Below are positions 1-8,757 of a stretch of DNA of 64,000 bases, piece after piece. The notes beneath the pieces are model-generated. The model saw nothing but the letters and a program-made list of their open reading frames with translations, did no database searches and was not told the DNA's origin. Positions within the stretch are counted from its first letter, which is position 1; every line of letters begins with the position of its first letter. Source of the stretch: Mucilaginibacter pankratovii (GTDB lineage: Bacteria > Bacteroidota > Bacteroidia > Sphingobacteriales > Sphingobacteriaceae); NCBI RefSeq assembly GCF_014773265.1, contig NZ_JACWMY010000004.1, positions 248,001-312,000 on the forward strand, read 5' to 3'. The position numbers and the translations under genes were made by a program.

Positions 1-67
1 ACCCCTGCACTATAGATGAGGCGGTGGTGTTAATGAAAATAATAGACTCGTTTACCCTAAAATAACA

Positions 68-2173
68 ATGAATACCCTAACCTTATCATATCCCCCGATG
101 CCTGCCGGAGCGGATAAAAGTATCCTCAAGCCATCTGCGTCCTTCACAAAAAAGGTTTATGGCTCCATCGCTGCAATTTTACTGTTTGTGCTGTGCTACC
201 TTTTGCTTTTTGCAATCACCGTGTGTTTAGCTATAGCGTTTGGAGCACTCGGCATAGGCATTATTTCGCTAAAGGTCCATTGGTTAACTATCATGGTCGG
301 GCTCGGCCTTATTGGCTCGGGCCTCATGCTCATATTTTTCGTCATTAAGTTCTTATTCAAAAAAAATCACGAGGATCGGTCAGATCTGATGGAGATTACC
401 GCTGCAGAACAACCCAATCTTTTCGCTTTCATTAATAAAATAACCGAGGAGGCAAACGCGCCTGCTCCAAAACGGATCTACCTTTCGGCAGATGTAAATG
501 CCGGTGTGTTTTACGATTCCAGTTTTTGGAGCATGTTCCTCCCGGTAAAAAAGAATCTTAAGATTGGACTGGGGCTGGTAAATAGCGTTAATGTATCCGA
601 ATTTAAAGCGGTTATGGCGCACGAATTTGGCCACTTTTCGCAGCGCAGTATGAAGTTTGGCAGCTATGTATACAACCTCAACAAGGTTATTTATAATATG
701 CTTTATGACAATGAAGGTTACGAGCGCGTTCTTGGCAGCATGGCAGCAAGCCATTGGGTATTTAAGGCAATTGCCTTTATAAACGTACAGATAATAAAAG
801 GCATGCAATATGTTTTGCGGCAGGTTTATATTGTGTTAAACAAAACATATATGAGCCTCTCGCGCGAAATGGAGTTTCATGCAGATGCTGTGGCGGCCTA
901 TGTAAGCGGCTCAAACCACTTGGTTACATCCCTTAAAAGAATAGAAATTGGGCAGTTATGCTATAGCCGCCTTTTAGATTACTGGAACACAAAACTGGCG
1001 GAGAATAAACGGTCGGAAAACATATATCCGCAGCAACTGGAAATGATGAGACTTTTTGCCGACAGGCGTTTGATGCCCACCGACAGCGCGGGCCTGCCGG
1101 TAATAAAAAAGGGGATGTTTATAACCGATAACAGTGAAGTGGTTATTGAGGACCAATGGTCGTCGCACCCATCAACGGAAGACCGCGAATTGCACCTGGA
1201 ACGGATAAACCTGTTTACAGATGTAAACCACCAATCTGCATGGTCGTTATTTAACAACGCCGGGGAACTGCAGGTGATGCTCACCAATCACTTATATGCA
1301 GGCGTAACTAAAAGCAACGAGGCCGCTTTTGTAAATTTAAATGAGTTTAAAGAGGACTTTAACGCCACTGTAAACACCGATCTGCTTGATAAACGCTACA
1401 AAAACTACTACGACCGAAATATTAATGAGTTTGATGTAGATGCCGCCCTTGCAGCAGCCGATGGTAAAAACACCTACACTTTTGATAGCTTATTTACCGA
1501 TGAGAATTGCGCCCTGCCGCAGGCTGCCGAACGTATGGAAGGCGATGCCGAAATAATGGACACCATCACCAATGTGCGCCTTGATATAAAGAACTTTGAT
1601 TATAAAGGCAACAAATACAGCCGGGACGATGCCCCGTATATTAAAGGGCTGATAAATACGGAGCACAAAGAAACCGAAGCACGGATAAAGGAGCTGGATG
1701 AGCAAGCCTTTATTTACTTTACTAATATTTGCGGAACCCCTGCAGAGCGTGAGGAGCTTGCCGGGAAATATAAAATGCTTTTTGCCTGCCAGAGGGTAGC
1801 CGTAGGCCGGTACCAGCAGTATGGCGAGGCTTTGAGCCTGTTTAACAAGATCTATGAAAGTATGCCCTATGCCGAAATAAGCAATACGGTAGATGCAATT
1901 TACGCTAAAGAAAAAGATTTAAAACCAGTTGTAAAACAGCTTGTTGCAAATGAAAATATAAACTGCTACCTTACCGCAGCGCAAGTAGAAGAGGTGAATA
2001 AATATTTAATGAAGGATTGGGTGTATTTTAACCATCCAAATTATGATAATGAGGCTATCGATGTTTTTAATAAGGGCACCCAGGCCTATATATCAGCAGT
2101 ATCGAAGCACCATTTTGAAATGAAGAAATATTTGCTGAATTTTCAGCTTAATTTGTTAGAAAACAGGGCTTAA
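68..2173 (+). CDS. Large M48-family membrane zinc metallopeptidase
   Basis: A 701-residue peptidase of the M48 (HtpX/Ste24) family. Hydrophobic segments around residues 32-65 and 72-98 anchor the N-terminus in the inner membrane. The zinc site HEFGH is at residues 185-189 and the third ligand is probably Glu269 in the segment EMEFHAD. A hydrophilic tail of roughly 400 residues makes it more than twice the length of HtpX; such tails are usual in Bacteroidota M48 proteins. HtpX-type enzymes cut damaged membrane proteins, but the substrate here is unknown. The next gene begins 6 bases after the stop, so the two are probably co-transcribed. The family assignment is firm; the role is inferred. Confidence 0.93.
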   Translation: MNTLTLSYPPMPAGADKSILKPSASFTKKVYGSIAAILLFVLCYLLLFAITVCLAIAFGALGIGIISLKVHWLTIMVGLGLIGSGLMLIFFVIKFLFKKNHEDRSDLMEITAAEQPNLFAFINKITEEANAPAPKRIYLSADVNAGVFYDSSFWSMFLPVKKNLKIGLGLVNSVNVSEFKAVMAHEFGHFSQRSMKFGSYVYNLNKVIYNMLYDNEGYERVLGSMAASHWVFKAIAFINVQIIKGMQYVLRQVYIVLNKTYMSLSREMEFHADAVAAYVSGSNHLVTSLKRIEIGQLCYSRLLDYWNTKLAENKRSENIYPQQLEMMRLFADRRLMPTDSAGLPVIKKGMFITDNSEVVIEDQWSSHPSTEDRELHLERINLFTDVNHQSAWSLFNNAGELQVMLTNHLYAGVTKSNEAAFVNLNEFKEDFNATVNTDLLDKRYKNYYDRNINEFDVDAALAAADGKNTYTFDSLFTDENCALPQAAERMEGDAEIMDTITNVRLDIKNFDYKGNKYSRDDAPYIKGLINTEHKETEARIKELDEQAFIYFTNICGTPAEREELAGKYKMLFACQRVAVGRYQQYGEALSLFNKIYESMPYAEISNTVDAIYAKEKDLKPVVKQLVANENINCYLTAAQVEEVNKYLMKDWVYFNHPNYDNEAIDVFNKGTQAYISAVSKHHFEMKKYLLNFQLNLLENRA

Positions 2174-2179
2174 GCAATT

Positions 2180-2701
2180 ATGAAGAGTTTTGCCATACTG
2201 GGTTTATTACTCCTCCTGTTAACGACAGGTATGCAGGGATATGCACAAAATTTTGATGTGCCCAAGAACTATGTGCTTAAAACCAGGGACGATTACGCTA
2301 AGTATGAACCCGATATTATAAAAACTGCCGACTGGCTGCAGCAAACCCCCTGGAAAGCGCAACCGCAAAAAACAGAGGAGGCTAATCAGTTTTTACTAAA
2401 ATGGGCCAAAGGTACGCCGGCTGTTACTATCAGATTGGTAGAGGCGGTTATGAACTTATCTGACCGTAACCCCCAGCTGGGCTTTGTTTTTATGGCAGCT
2501 TTCTCCAAATATGTTTTGGAGCATAAAGAGGACCGGGATCCAAACAACGCGAATATTGTTGCGGTACGCGCAGTGGTAAAAAAATATAGCGCCGAACCTG
2601 CTCATAAACCCGATGAGGATATTGACCATTTGATCGTCCTCGACACAAAAGGGGAGTTAAATGATTGGGTGATATCTACCTTTTCGATGGAGGAAAGATA
2701 A
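2180..2701 (+). CDS. Exported hypothetical protein following the M48 peptidase
   Basis: A 173-residue protein with a clear signal peptide (residues 1-22, hydrophobic Leu-rich core, then the likely cleavage region GYAQ). The mature part is mixed alpha-helical and charged, with no motif I recognise; it looks soluble and periplasmic. The gene starts 6 bases after the M48 peptidase and is probably translated from the same message, so a partner or regulator of that peptidase is possible, but nothing in the sequence proves it. It ends at a hairpin shared with a convergent gene. Confidence 0.8.
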   Translation: MKSFAILGLLLLLLTTGMQGYAQNFDVPKNYVLKTRDDYAKYEPDIIKTADWLQQTPWKAQPQKTEEANQFLLKWAKGTPAVTIRLVEAVMNLSDRNPQLGFVFMAAFSKYVLEHKEDRDPNNANIVAVRAVVKKYSAEPAHKPDEDIDHLIVLDTKGELNDWVISTFSMEER

Positions 2702-2702
2702 T

Positions 2703-2733
2703 ACCAAAGGCTTGGGAGTTCCGGGCCTTTGGT
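2703..2733. terminator. Hairpin between convergent genes
   Basis: Nine-base arms (ACCAAAGGC at 2703-2711, GCCTTTGGT at 2725-2733) around a 13-base loop lie directly between two convergent genes. The T-tract is weak on the plus side (about 12 bases further on), so this is a probable rather than certain bidirectional terminator. Confidence 0.5.
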
Positions 2734-2738
2734 GTGTA

Positions 2739-2915
2739 TTAATCGTTTTTCTTAGGCACTTTTGCGCCTTCTTTACGGGCTTCCGAAAGGCCAATGGCAA
2801 CGGCCTGTTTCTTGCTGGTCACTTTTTTGCCACTGCCGCTTTTTAGCTTACCCTCTTTCATTTCGTGCATGGTTTCTTCTACCTTTTCGTTCGCTTTTTC
2901 AGAATATTTTGCCAT
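2739..2915 (-). CDS. DUF6496 family small basic protein (58 aa)
   Basis: A 58-codon reading frame starting MAKYSEKANEKVEETM and ending KVPKKND. It is rich in Lys and Glu, with a central GKLKSGSGKKVTSKKQAVAI stretch and a terminal SEARKEG helix. This arrangement matches the small DUF6496 proteins common in Bacteroidota and Proteobacteria. Function is unknown; the composition resembles stress-induced nucleic-acid-associated or plasmid-stabilisation-like peptides, but that is speculation. The ATG at 2913-2915 is the only sensible start. It converges on the plus-strand gene upstream and runs away from the acetyltransferase at 2966. Confidence 0.85.
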   Translation of the reverse strand: MAKYSEKANEKVEETMHEMKEGKLKSGSGKKVTSKKQAVAIGLSEARKEGAKVPKKND

Positions 2916-2965
2916 GATGTTGAGTTTTTATTTCAACCTAAAACATAGCAAACGATCTGCCAAAA

Positions 2966-3613
2966 TTAGCCGGCCGCTTTCTCCAATGCATCAATATCTG
3001 CCGAATTGATCAGCAGCAGGTTTTCGGTTATTTTTTCCGCGCTCCAGTTCCACCAGGCTATTTTTTGCAGGCGGGCGGCGGCATCGTCATCAAAGCGCTT
3101 ACGGATGAGTTTTGCAGGGTTGCCGCCAACAATGGAATAGGGTGGTACATCTTTGGTTACTACTGCTTTTGAAGCTATCACCGCGCCATCACCAATCTTC
3201 ACACCGGGTAATATGGTGGCGTCAAATCCTATCCAAACGTCGTTACCAACAACGGTGTCGCCTTTGTAGGGGAATTTACCGGTGGGGTGCTCGCTATCAG
3301 TTATTTTTTCCCATCCGTTACGGAAGATAGCGAACGGGAATGTAGAGATAGGGGTACTTTCGTGGTTGGCCCCGTTCATAATAAATTTAACGCCCGAAGC
3401 GATAGCGCAGAACTTTCCGATGATCAGCTTATCGCCAATAAAATCGAAATGGTAAAGCACATTCTTTTCGAAGTTGCCCGGGTCTTTAAAATCATCGTAA
3501 TACGTATAATCGCCTACCTCGATGTTAGGGCGGGTGATCATGTTTTTTAAAAATACCAGGTTTTGGTACGGCTCCATCGGGTAGCGCATACCAGGATTTG
3601 GTCCGTTAAGCAT
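2966..3613 (-). CDS. Vat/CatB-like xenobiotic O-acetyltransferase (left-handed beta-helix)
   Basis: A 215-residue hexapeptide-repeat acetyltransferase. It carries the hallmarks of the streptogramin A (Vat) / CatB group: an N-terminal GPNPGMRYP segment, the VGDYTYYDD motif, [20 protein letters not shown] with the expected catalytic His, the [12 protein letters not shown] block, and hexapeptide rungs ([29 protein letters not shown]). The C-terminal [11 protein letters not shown] matches Vat proteins. Such enzymes move acetyl from acetyl-CoA to a hydroxyl of streptogramin A or chloramphenicol. Chromosomal Bacteroidota homologues are often of unknown substrate, so resistance is only a possibility. 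The gene stands alone. Confidence 0.9.
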   Translation of the reverse strand: MLNGPNPGMRYPMEPYQNLVFLKNMITRPNIEVGDYTYYDDFKDPGNFEKNVLYHFDFIGDKLIIGKFCAIASGVKFIMNGANHESTPISTFPFAIFRNGWEKITDSEHPTGKFPYKGDTVVGNDVWIGFDATILPGVKIGDGAVIASKAVVTKDVPPYSIVGGNPAKLIRKRFDDDAAARLQKIAWWNWSAEKITENLLLINSADIDALEKAAG

Positions 3614-3670
3614 GGGTGAGAAATTTGAGTGAATTTAAGTAATTGTATCACAATGCACAAATGCATCGTT

Positions 3671-3798
3671 GGCATATCAGGGGAATCGCCTTTAGAACTT
3701 TTACACGCTTATTCAGTACTTATTCGTTTAAAATCACAATGTTCGGGCTTGTTCGGGCTGTTCGCGCCCGATGTCGAACGCGAACAAGCCTAAAAATC
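3671..3798. repeat. Dispersed palindromic repeat, copy 1
   Basis: This intergenic element (3614-3909 is otherwise without a gene) contains a GC-rich stem (CTTGTTCG ... CGAACAAG at 3749-3788). The same sequence, in reverse orientation and with scattered mismatches, recurs at 35611-35741. Shared blocks include AAATCACAATGTTCGGGCTT and GCGAACAAGC plus the AT-rich flank GCTTATTC. It has no coding potential and looks like a MITE- or REP-like element. Confidence 0.75.
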
Positions 3799-3909
3799 AA
3801 TTGAAATTATCCGCAACTTATTTACGCTTTTTAAGTTAATTGAATTGTATTGCAAAAAACTGCGCATTTATAACTATGTTCATCATGAAAAAAACGTTAC
3901 CCCTATAAT

Positions 3910-5004
3910 ATGCCCATCAAAAAAATCATCGCCCCCTTTTACGAACGGCTTGCCCTGGTATTGATAGGTTTCTGCATATTAGGATACCTTGTGATAGTAG
4001 CTAAAGATCTGTTGGACCCGCTCTTATTTGGTTTTTTATTTGCAGTGCTGTTACTGCCGCTGGCCAACTTTTTAGAAAAGAAGTTGCGCCTCCCCCGCAG
4101 CGCTTCATCATTTGTAGCTATTTTATTGATGATAGGCTTTGTTGGCGGCATTTTGTACCTGGTTGGCGCGCAGATCTCCAACCTGGCCAGCGATTGGCCG
4201 ATGCTGAAAAAGCAGGTTGATCAATCTGTAGACGGTTTACAGGAATGGGTGCAGCACGCTTTCCAGATAGATGCTACTAAACAAATGACCTATGTAGACA
4301 ATACCGCCCGCAAAATAATGGCATCAGGTGGCGCGGTGCTCGAGACCACGTTCGGCGCCATTTCTTCGCTGATGCTGTTCTACATCTTCATCATGATATT
4401 CACTTTCTTCATCCTGTTTTACAGGCGGCTGCTCTTCCGTTTTGCGATCTCTGTTTTTGAGGATGATCACTCGCATGTGGTAGTTGATATAGCCGAGAAT
4501 GTGCAGAAGATATTGCGGCAATATATTTTTGGCCTGTTACTGGAGATGGTTATCGTATCGGCCGTTGCCATGACGGCTTTTTGGATCATCGGTATCAAAT
4601 ACGCGGCGCTGCTTGGGCTTATTGTTGGGCTTTTTAACATTATTCCTTACCTGGGTATTTTTACGGCGCTGTTTTTAAGTGTGCTCATCACCTTTGCAAC
4701 TGGTACCATCAGCGAAACGGTGACCGTGGGGGCAAGCGTAATTGGCATCCACTTGCTGGATGCAAATGTATTGTTGCCCGCCGTAGTAGGCTCTAAAGTG
4801 AGGCTCAATGCGCTTATCACATTCATTGGTATTATACTGGGCGAGATGCTTTGGGGGCTTTCGGGCATGTTTTTGTCTATCCCTATCATCGCCATTTTTA
4901 AAATTATCTTCGACCGGATCGACAGCCTTAAGCCATGGGGCTACCTGCTGGGCGGCGATTATGAGTATAAAGAATCGGCAGAAAAGAAAATGAAGACGGA
5001 ATAA
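3910..5004 (+). CDS. AI-2E family (PerM-type) transporter
   Basis: A 364-residue polytopic membrane protein of the AI-2E/PerM (UPF0118) family. Two N-terminal helices (about 14-60), a third near 62-90, a soluble stretch around 95-145, then four to five helices to about residue 340. The conserved C-terminal block with VGLFNIIPYLGIF and the LLPAVVGSKVRLN segment is diagnostic. Members include the autoinducer-2 exporter TqsA and Na+/H+ antiporter-like proteins, so the substrate cannot be named. The start ATG lies just after a 296-base intergenic region holding a dispersed repeat. Likely monocistronic. Confidence 0.9.
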   Translation: MPIKKIIAPFYERLALVLIGFCILGYLVIVAKDLLDPLLFGFLFAVLLLPLANFLEKKLRLPRSASSFVAILLMIGFVGGILYLVGAQISNLASDWPMLKKQVDQSVDGLQEWVQHAFQIDATKQMTYVDNTARKIMASGGAVLETTFGAISSLMLFYIFIMIFTFFILFYRRLLFRFAISVFEDDHSHVVVDIAENVQKILRQYIFGLLLEMVIVSAVAMTAFWIIGIKYAALLGLIVGLFNIIPYLGIFTALFLSVLITFATGTISETVTVGASVIGIHLLDANVLLPAVVGSKVRLNALITFIGIILGEMLWGLSGMFLSIPIIAIFKIIFDRIDSLKPWGYLLGGDYEYKESAEKKMKTE

Positions 5005-5009
5005 CCGCG

Positions 5010-5324
5010 CTATTTGATCAGCTTATATATACTGATATACAGTGTGGCAGCGTAGGCTATCAACACTACGGTGTTTACCACCAACAGCCAGTTCATATCG
5101 GGTTTGCTGTATTTTTTGATAGAGCAAAGCACCAGCAGTGTGATAAAACCCAGTATCAACAGAATGGGAAAGGCCAGCATGTATGCGTGTTTTGGCGTGA
5201 GGTAAAGGTGCTGCAATTTGCTGCCGTCGCCCTGCAAAAAGGGGATGAGCGCTATCAGCAATAAAATAAAAAATATACGGACTACAGCTTTCGCGGCTAT
5301 CTGGCTAACTTTCATACCGGGCAA
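5010..5324 (-). CDS. Small three-helix membrane protein
   Basis: A 104-residue hypothetical protein with three predicted transmembrane helices (about 13-30, 47-67 and 80-98) joined by short basic loops. No family motif is recognised. It converges with the AI-2E-type transporter (5 bases between stops) and is transcribed away from the phosphodiesterase gene. Coding is supported by length, hydrophobic periodicity and the lack of a better frame on the other strand. Confidence 0.65.
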   Translation of the reverse strand: MPGMKVSQIAAKAVVRIFFILLLIALIPFLQGDGSKLQHLYLTPKHAYMLAFPILLILGFITLLVLCSIKKYSKPDMNWLLVVNTVVLIAYAATLYISIYKLIK

Positions 5325-5384
5325 AGTAAAAGTTTTTGGCTCAAAATGCGTTTATAAATAATTCCTTTATGTGAAAGGGATGAT

Positions 5385-5392
5385 TATTTTTG
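5385..5392 (+). promoter_or_regulatory. Putative Bacteroidota -7 element for the phosphodiesterase gene
   Basis: TATTTTTG matches the Bacteroidota -7 consensus TAnnTTTG and leaves a 16-base leader before the ATG at 5409. No clear TTTG -33 element is seen at the usual spacing, so this is tentative. Confidence 0.4.
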
Positions 5393-5408
5393 AGAAAACA
5401 ATTCCCCT

Positions 5409-6419
5409 ATGTTAGTGCATCGCAAACTAATAACCCTTACCTGCCTCTTCCTGCTGCCCATATTTGTATTTGCGCAACGCAAGCACAAGAAGAGCTATCA
5501 ACCCAAACATATTCCTACAGTTACGGCAGGTGCAGCGTCATCTTTCCGGATAGTGCCTTTGGGTGTTTTGGGAGGGATAGACGAAAGTAACTTATCGGCT
5601 TATATGGTAGCACCGGCCGGCTCTGATAATTACGCCTGCCTGGATGCCGGTACGCTGCATGCCGGGATAGAGAAAGCTATCAAAGAAAACGCCTTCGACG
5701 CGCGGAGTGAAAAAGTTTTGAAGCAGTATATTAAGGGGTATTTTATATCCCACGCCCATCTCGATCATATCGCAGGCCTCATCATCAACTCTCCGGAAGA
5801 CAGCACCAAAAATATCTACGGACTGGCAAGTACCCTCGAAACCGTAAAGACGCATTATTTTACCTGGGAAAGCTGGGCCAACTTTGCCGACGACGGCGGT
5901 AACCCTCAGCTAAGAAAATACCATTACAGCGTGTTGCAACCCGGTGTAGAAACCCCGGTAGATAACACAGAGATGCAGGTACAGGCGTTCCCATTGAGCC
6001 ACTCTAATTTAACCAGCACCGCTTTTTTACTGCGAAGCAAAGATAGTTATGTATTGTACCTGGGCGATACAGGTGCCGATGAGAAAGAAAAAAGCCAGAA
6101 CCTGCACAAACTATGGGAAGCCGTAGCCCCGTTGGTTGCAGCCGGTAAATTAAAGGCGCTGATGATAGAAGTAAGCTATGCTAACGAGCAACCCGATAAA
6201 AGCCTTTTCGGGCACCTTACGCCGCGTTTGCTGATGAATGAGCTGGATGTACTGGCGCAGCTTTCGGGTACATCGCTCAAAGGGCTGAATGTGGTAATTA
6301 CACACCTCAAGCCACCTTACAAAACCATCACCAAAATAAAAACGCAGCTAAATTATCTCAATACTAAACGGGAGATGAACCTGGTGTATCCGCGCCAGGG
6401 CAAGCCGCTGGGGTTTTAG
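5409..6419 (+). CDS. Exported class II cyclic-nucleotide phosphodiesterase (MBL fold)
   Basis: A 336-residue metallo-beta-lactamase-fold hydrolase with a signal peptide (residues 1-22, ending FVFAQ). The metal motif SHAHLDH places His115, His117, Asp119 and His120 as ligands, followed by IAGLI; later GDTGADE and THLKPP supply the remaining ligands. The overall pattern matches the class II 3',5'-cAMP phosphodiesterases (yeast PDE1/Vibrio CpdP type). It would hydrolyse cyclic nucleotides in the periplasm, as CpdP does. Its stop codon abuts the stop of the convergent TPR gene with no base between them. Confidence 0.85.
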   Translation: MLVHRKLITLTCLFLLPIFVFAQRKHKKSYQPKHIPTVTAGAASSFRIVPLGVLGGIDESNLSAYMVAPAGSDNYACLDAGTLHAGIEKAIKENAFDARSEKVLKQYIKGYFISHAHLDHIAGLIINSPEDSTKNIYGLASTLETVKTHYFTWESWANFADDGGNPQLRKYHYSVLQPGVETPVDNTEMQVQAFPLSHSNLTSTAFLLRSKDSYVLYLGDTGADEKEKSQNLHKLWEAVAPLVAAGKLKALMIEVSYANEQPDKSLFGHLTPRLLMNELDVLAQLSGTSLKGLNVVITHLKPPYKTITKIKTQLNYLNTKREMNLVYPRQGKPLGF

Positions 6420-7016
6420 TTACTTATCGTCCAGCAGGTCTACGCAGGTTTTTGATAGGGTGGCGAGTTTGGTTTTCAACGTTGCTAAACCCTGTGTGTC
6501 TTTTGTGTTTTTAAGGAGGATGTTAATACGCGTAAGGGTATCATCGTCCGGGTCGCAGGCCTGGGCTTTTTCGAGGTAGGGGATAGCCTTTTTTGCGGCG
6601 GCCATATATAGCGCTGTTATTCGTTTGTTTTCGGTGATGTTTGATGCTGTGGCGTTCAACTGGCCGGCAAATACTTCTGCCTGTTTAGCGTAGATATAGC
6701 CTAAGGCACGCTGTACCACGTAGTAATTGGGTACGGCGGCGGCAACACGCTCATAATATATTTTGGCCTTTACCGATTGCTCATCGTCCTCATATAACTT
6801 CCCTATCGAGTAATAGAAGTTGATCCTTGCCTTGGGTGTAAGCTTGGCGGTATCGGGTAACAGCGCTTCTCCAAGTTCCAACGCTTTGGTAGTTGGGCCT
6901 TCCAGTCGGGAGAGGTTAAAATCCAGATAACGGTTATAAACTTCTTCGGCGGTTTGGGCCCTGGCGGTTACGATGGCAAAAACGGCGATCAACAGTAATA
7001 ATACTTTCTTAGGCAT
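6420..7016 (-). CDS. Exported TPR-like protein
   Basis: A 198-residue protein with a signal peptide (1-20, cut after ARA). The mature part has helical repeats consistent with two to three tetratricopeptide units (around 45-80, 84-112 and 130-160), including a YYSIGKLYEDDEQSVKAKIYY helix pair. No catalytic motif. Probably a periplasmic scaffold or adaptor. It runs convergent to the phosphodiesterase gene. Upstream is the dioxygenase gene in the same orientation, 84 bases away. Confidence 0.75.
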   Translation of the reverse strand: MPKKVLLLLIAVFAIVTARAQTAEEVYNRYLDFNLSRLEGPTTKALELGEALLPDTAKLTPKARINFYYSIGKLYEDDEQSVKAKIYYERVAAAVPNYYVVQRALGYIYAKQAEVFAGQLNATASNITENKRITALYMAAAKKAIPYLEKAQACDPDDDTLTRINILLKNTKDTQGLATLKTKLATLSKTCVDLLDDK

Positions 7017-7100
7017 AAGGTAGCAAATTTGTGCAAATATAATCAGCTAACGCAGGAATAGCCGGGGCATTGCATGGGGATGTTTAAATTACAGTAACCA

Positions 7101-7808
7101 TTATGATGCATCATGAAAAATTACCCCAAGCGTATGCCTTTCGCCGCTGCTCAGTTCGCTTACGCCATGGCGCATGTTTACGCGGTGATAACCTTTTGTT
7201 CCCTTCGACGGACGGAAGTTGGTGGTAAATATCAGCATATCTCCTTTACGGGGATTTAATACGATGGCTTTCGATTGCATCCTGGGCCGCTGTTCAACTA
7301 AAACAAATTCGCCACCCTCAAAATCGGTGCCCGGCTCATTGAGGCAAACCACCAGTTGCATGGGGAAGAAGATCTCGCCATACAGGTCCTGGTGCATGGC
7401 ATTGTAGCCGCCCTTGCCGTATTTTAATATGAGTGGAGTAGGGCGATTTTGGTTGTGCTGGTGGCACAATTCCGTTAACTCGTTTAAAGTACCGGGGAAT
7501 GTTTTTTCGATCCCCAAAGCATTCATCCAGTTATTGGCAACGGTGGCAATGTTAGGGTAAATCCCTTCGCGCAGTTGCTGTACTACGCCAGGCAGCGGGT
7601 AGTTATAGTATTTGTACTGCCCCATCCCATAGCCATGGTTTTCCATTTGGATGGTTTTGCGGTAAAGAGCATCGTCGCCGTAGTTAGCTATCAAGGCATC
7701 ACATTCATGTGCCAATAGTATTTTTGGGATGGTGGCATAACCCCTGTCGTTCAGGCTTTCGGTTATGTTCGCCCAATCGGTTTGTTCAATTCTTTGCTGC
7801 AGATCCAT
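7101..7808 (-). CDS. 2OG-Fe(II) oxygenase, alkylation-repair partner
   Basis: A 235-residue 2-oxoglutarate/iron dioxygenase. The iron triad appears to be His139, Asp141 (in MHQDLYG) and His214 (in NMRHGVS), with Arg224 placed to bind 2-oxoglutarate. The 30-base region of small residues after the triad aspartate, EPGTDFEGGEFVLVEQ, is a family signature (COG3826-like). It starts 3 bases after the stop of the Ada-like gene, so the two form one operon; the context suggests an AlkB-like repair role. It is not an AlkB orthologue by motif, and the substrate could be a different alkylated molecule. Confidence 0.88.
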   Translation of the reverse strand: MDLQQRIEQTDWANITESLNDRGYATIPKILLAHECDALIANYGDDALYRKTIQMENHGYGMGQYKYYNYPLPGVVQQLREGIYPNIATVANNWMNALGIEKTFPGTLNELTELCHQHNQNRPTPLILKYGKGGYNAMHQDLYGEIFFPMQLVVCLNEPGTDFEGGEFVLVEQRPRMQSKAIVLNPRKGDMLIFTTNFRPSKGTKGYHRVNMRHGVSELSSGERHTLGVIFHDAS

Positions 7809-7810
7809 AT

Positions 7811-8665
7811 TTATACGATGCTGAAATTGTTAACTTTTGCTGCCTCCCAGCCAATAATGGCCGATTTGCGGTTGGCGCCCCAATGATATTGCCCAAACTC
7901 GCCGGTTGATTTGATAACCCTGTGGCAAGGTATCAAAAAAGCGACAGGGTTTGCACCAATAGCACTCCCAACGGCACGGCTCGCGGTGGGTAATTCTACC
8001 GTTTTAGCTACTGTCGAGTAAGTATTTAACCCGCCCATTGGGATCTTCAGTAATGCCTCCCAAACCTTTAGCTGGAAACTGGTGCCTTTTAAGTGGAGCT
8101 TGATGGATGATAGTTGTGACCAATCCCGGGTGAAAATATACAGCACATTCTGCTGTGCCAGATCTACCACCTGGTAATAACTGGCGTTAGGAAATTGCGC
8201 GTACAGACTGTTGAATGCTTCGTCCTTGTCATCCGCAAACGCTATGTAGCAAATACCTTTCGCGGTTGATGCCACAATGATGTTGCCAAAGGGTGTTTCG
8301 GCGTAGCTGAAATTGATGGAGAGCGCCTTGCCGCCGTTCTTGTATTCGGCGGGTGTCATCCCTTCTATGTTGATGAACAGATCATGCAGACGGCTGGTGC
8401 CGGAAAGGCCGGTTTCGTATGCTGCATCAAACAGAGTTGCTTGTTGTTCCTTCAGGATGCCTTTGGCGTAATCCAAACTCAGGTATTGCAGGAATTTTTT
8501 TGGACTGATGCCTGCCCAATCGGTAAACATGCGCTGGAAGTGGTAGGGGCTCAGGTTTACTTTTTCGGCCACTTCATCCAGGCTGGGCTGGGTTTTAAAA
8601 TTGAGTTTGATATAATTTATCGCCTCGGCAATACGATCGAAATTGATGTTGTTTTGTGTTTCCAT
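7811..8665 (-). CDS. AraC-HTH / O6-methylguanine-DNA methyltransferase fusion (Ada-like)
   Basis: A 284-residue protein. Residues 8-105 form an AraC-type helix-turn-helix pair (SLDEVAEKVNLSPYHFQRMF, then the GMTPAEY end). The C-terminal half is a methylguanine methyltransferase with the active-site block IPCHRVI (Cys247), which takes the methyl group irreversibly. The N-terminal zinc module of E. coli Ada, with its phosphotriester-sensing cysteine, is absent, so methylation-triggered activation must differ or be lost. I take the ATG at 8665 (METQNN) rather than an upstream ATG seven codons earlier because a TACATTTG element sits 18 bases before it. Operon with the dioxygenase. Confidence 0.92.
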   Translation of the reverse strand: METQNNINFDRIAEAINYIKLNFKTQPSLDEVAEKVNLSPYHFQRMFTDWAGISPKKFLQYLSLDYAKGILKEQQATLFDAAYETGLSGTSRLHDLFINIEGMTPAEYKNGGKALSINFSYAETPFGNIIVASTAKGICYIAFADDKDEAFNSLYAQFPNASYYQVVDLAQQNVLYIFTRDWSQLSSIKLHLKGTSFQLKVWEALLKIPMGGLNTYSTVAKTVELPTASRAVGSAIGANPVAFLIPCHRVIKSTGEFGQYHWGANRKSAIIGWEAAKVNNFSIV

Positions 8666-8683
8666 GATATGAAGATTATAACA

Positions 8684-8691
8684 CAAATGTA
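8684..8691 (-). promoter_or_regulatory. Putative -7 element of the alkylation-repair operon
   Basis: On the minus strand TACATTTG fits TAnnTTTG, with an 18-base leader to the ATG at 8665. This supports the shorter start. The -33 partner is not obvious. Confidence 0.5.
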
Positions 8692-8757
8692 CCGTGGCGA
8701 CAAAGGCTAAAGAACCCGAAACTTGCGGAGTTTGGGTTGCACCGATTATAAAGCGTT

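Noticed and set aside
3910..5004. Naming the AI-2E transporter as an autoinducer-2 exporter
   Set aside because: The family includes antiporters and unknown permeases; no lux-type gene lies nearby.
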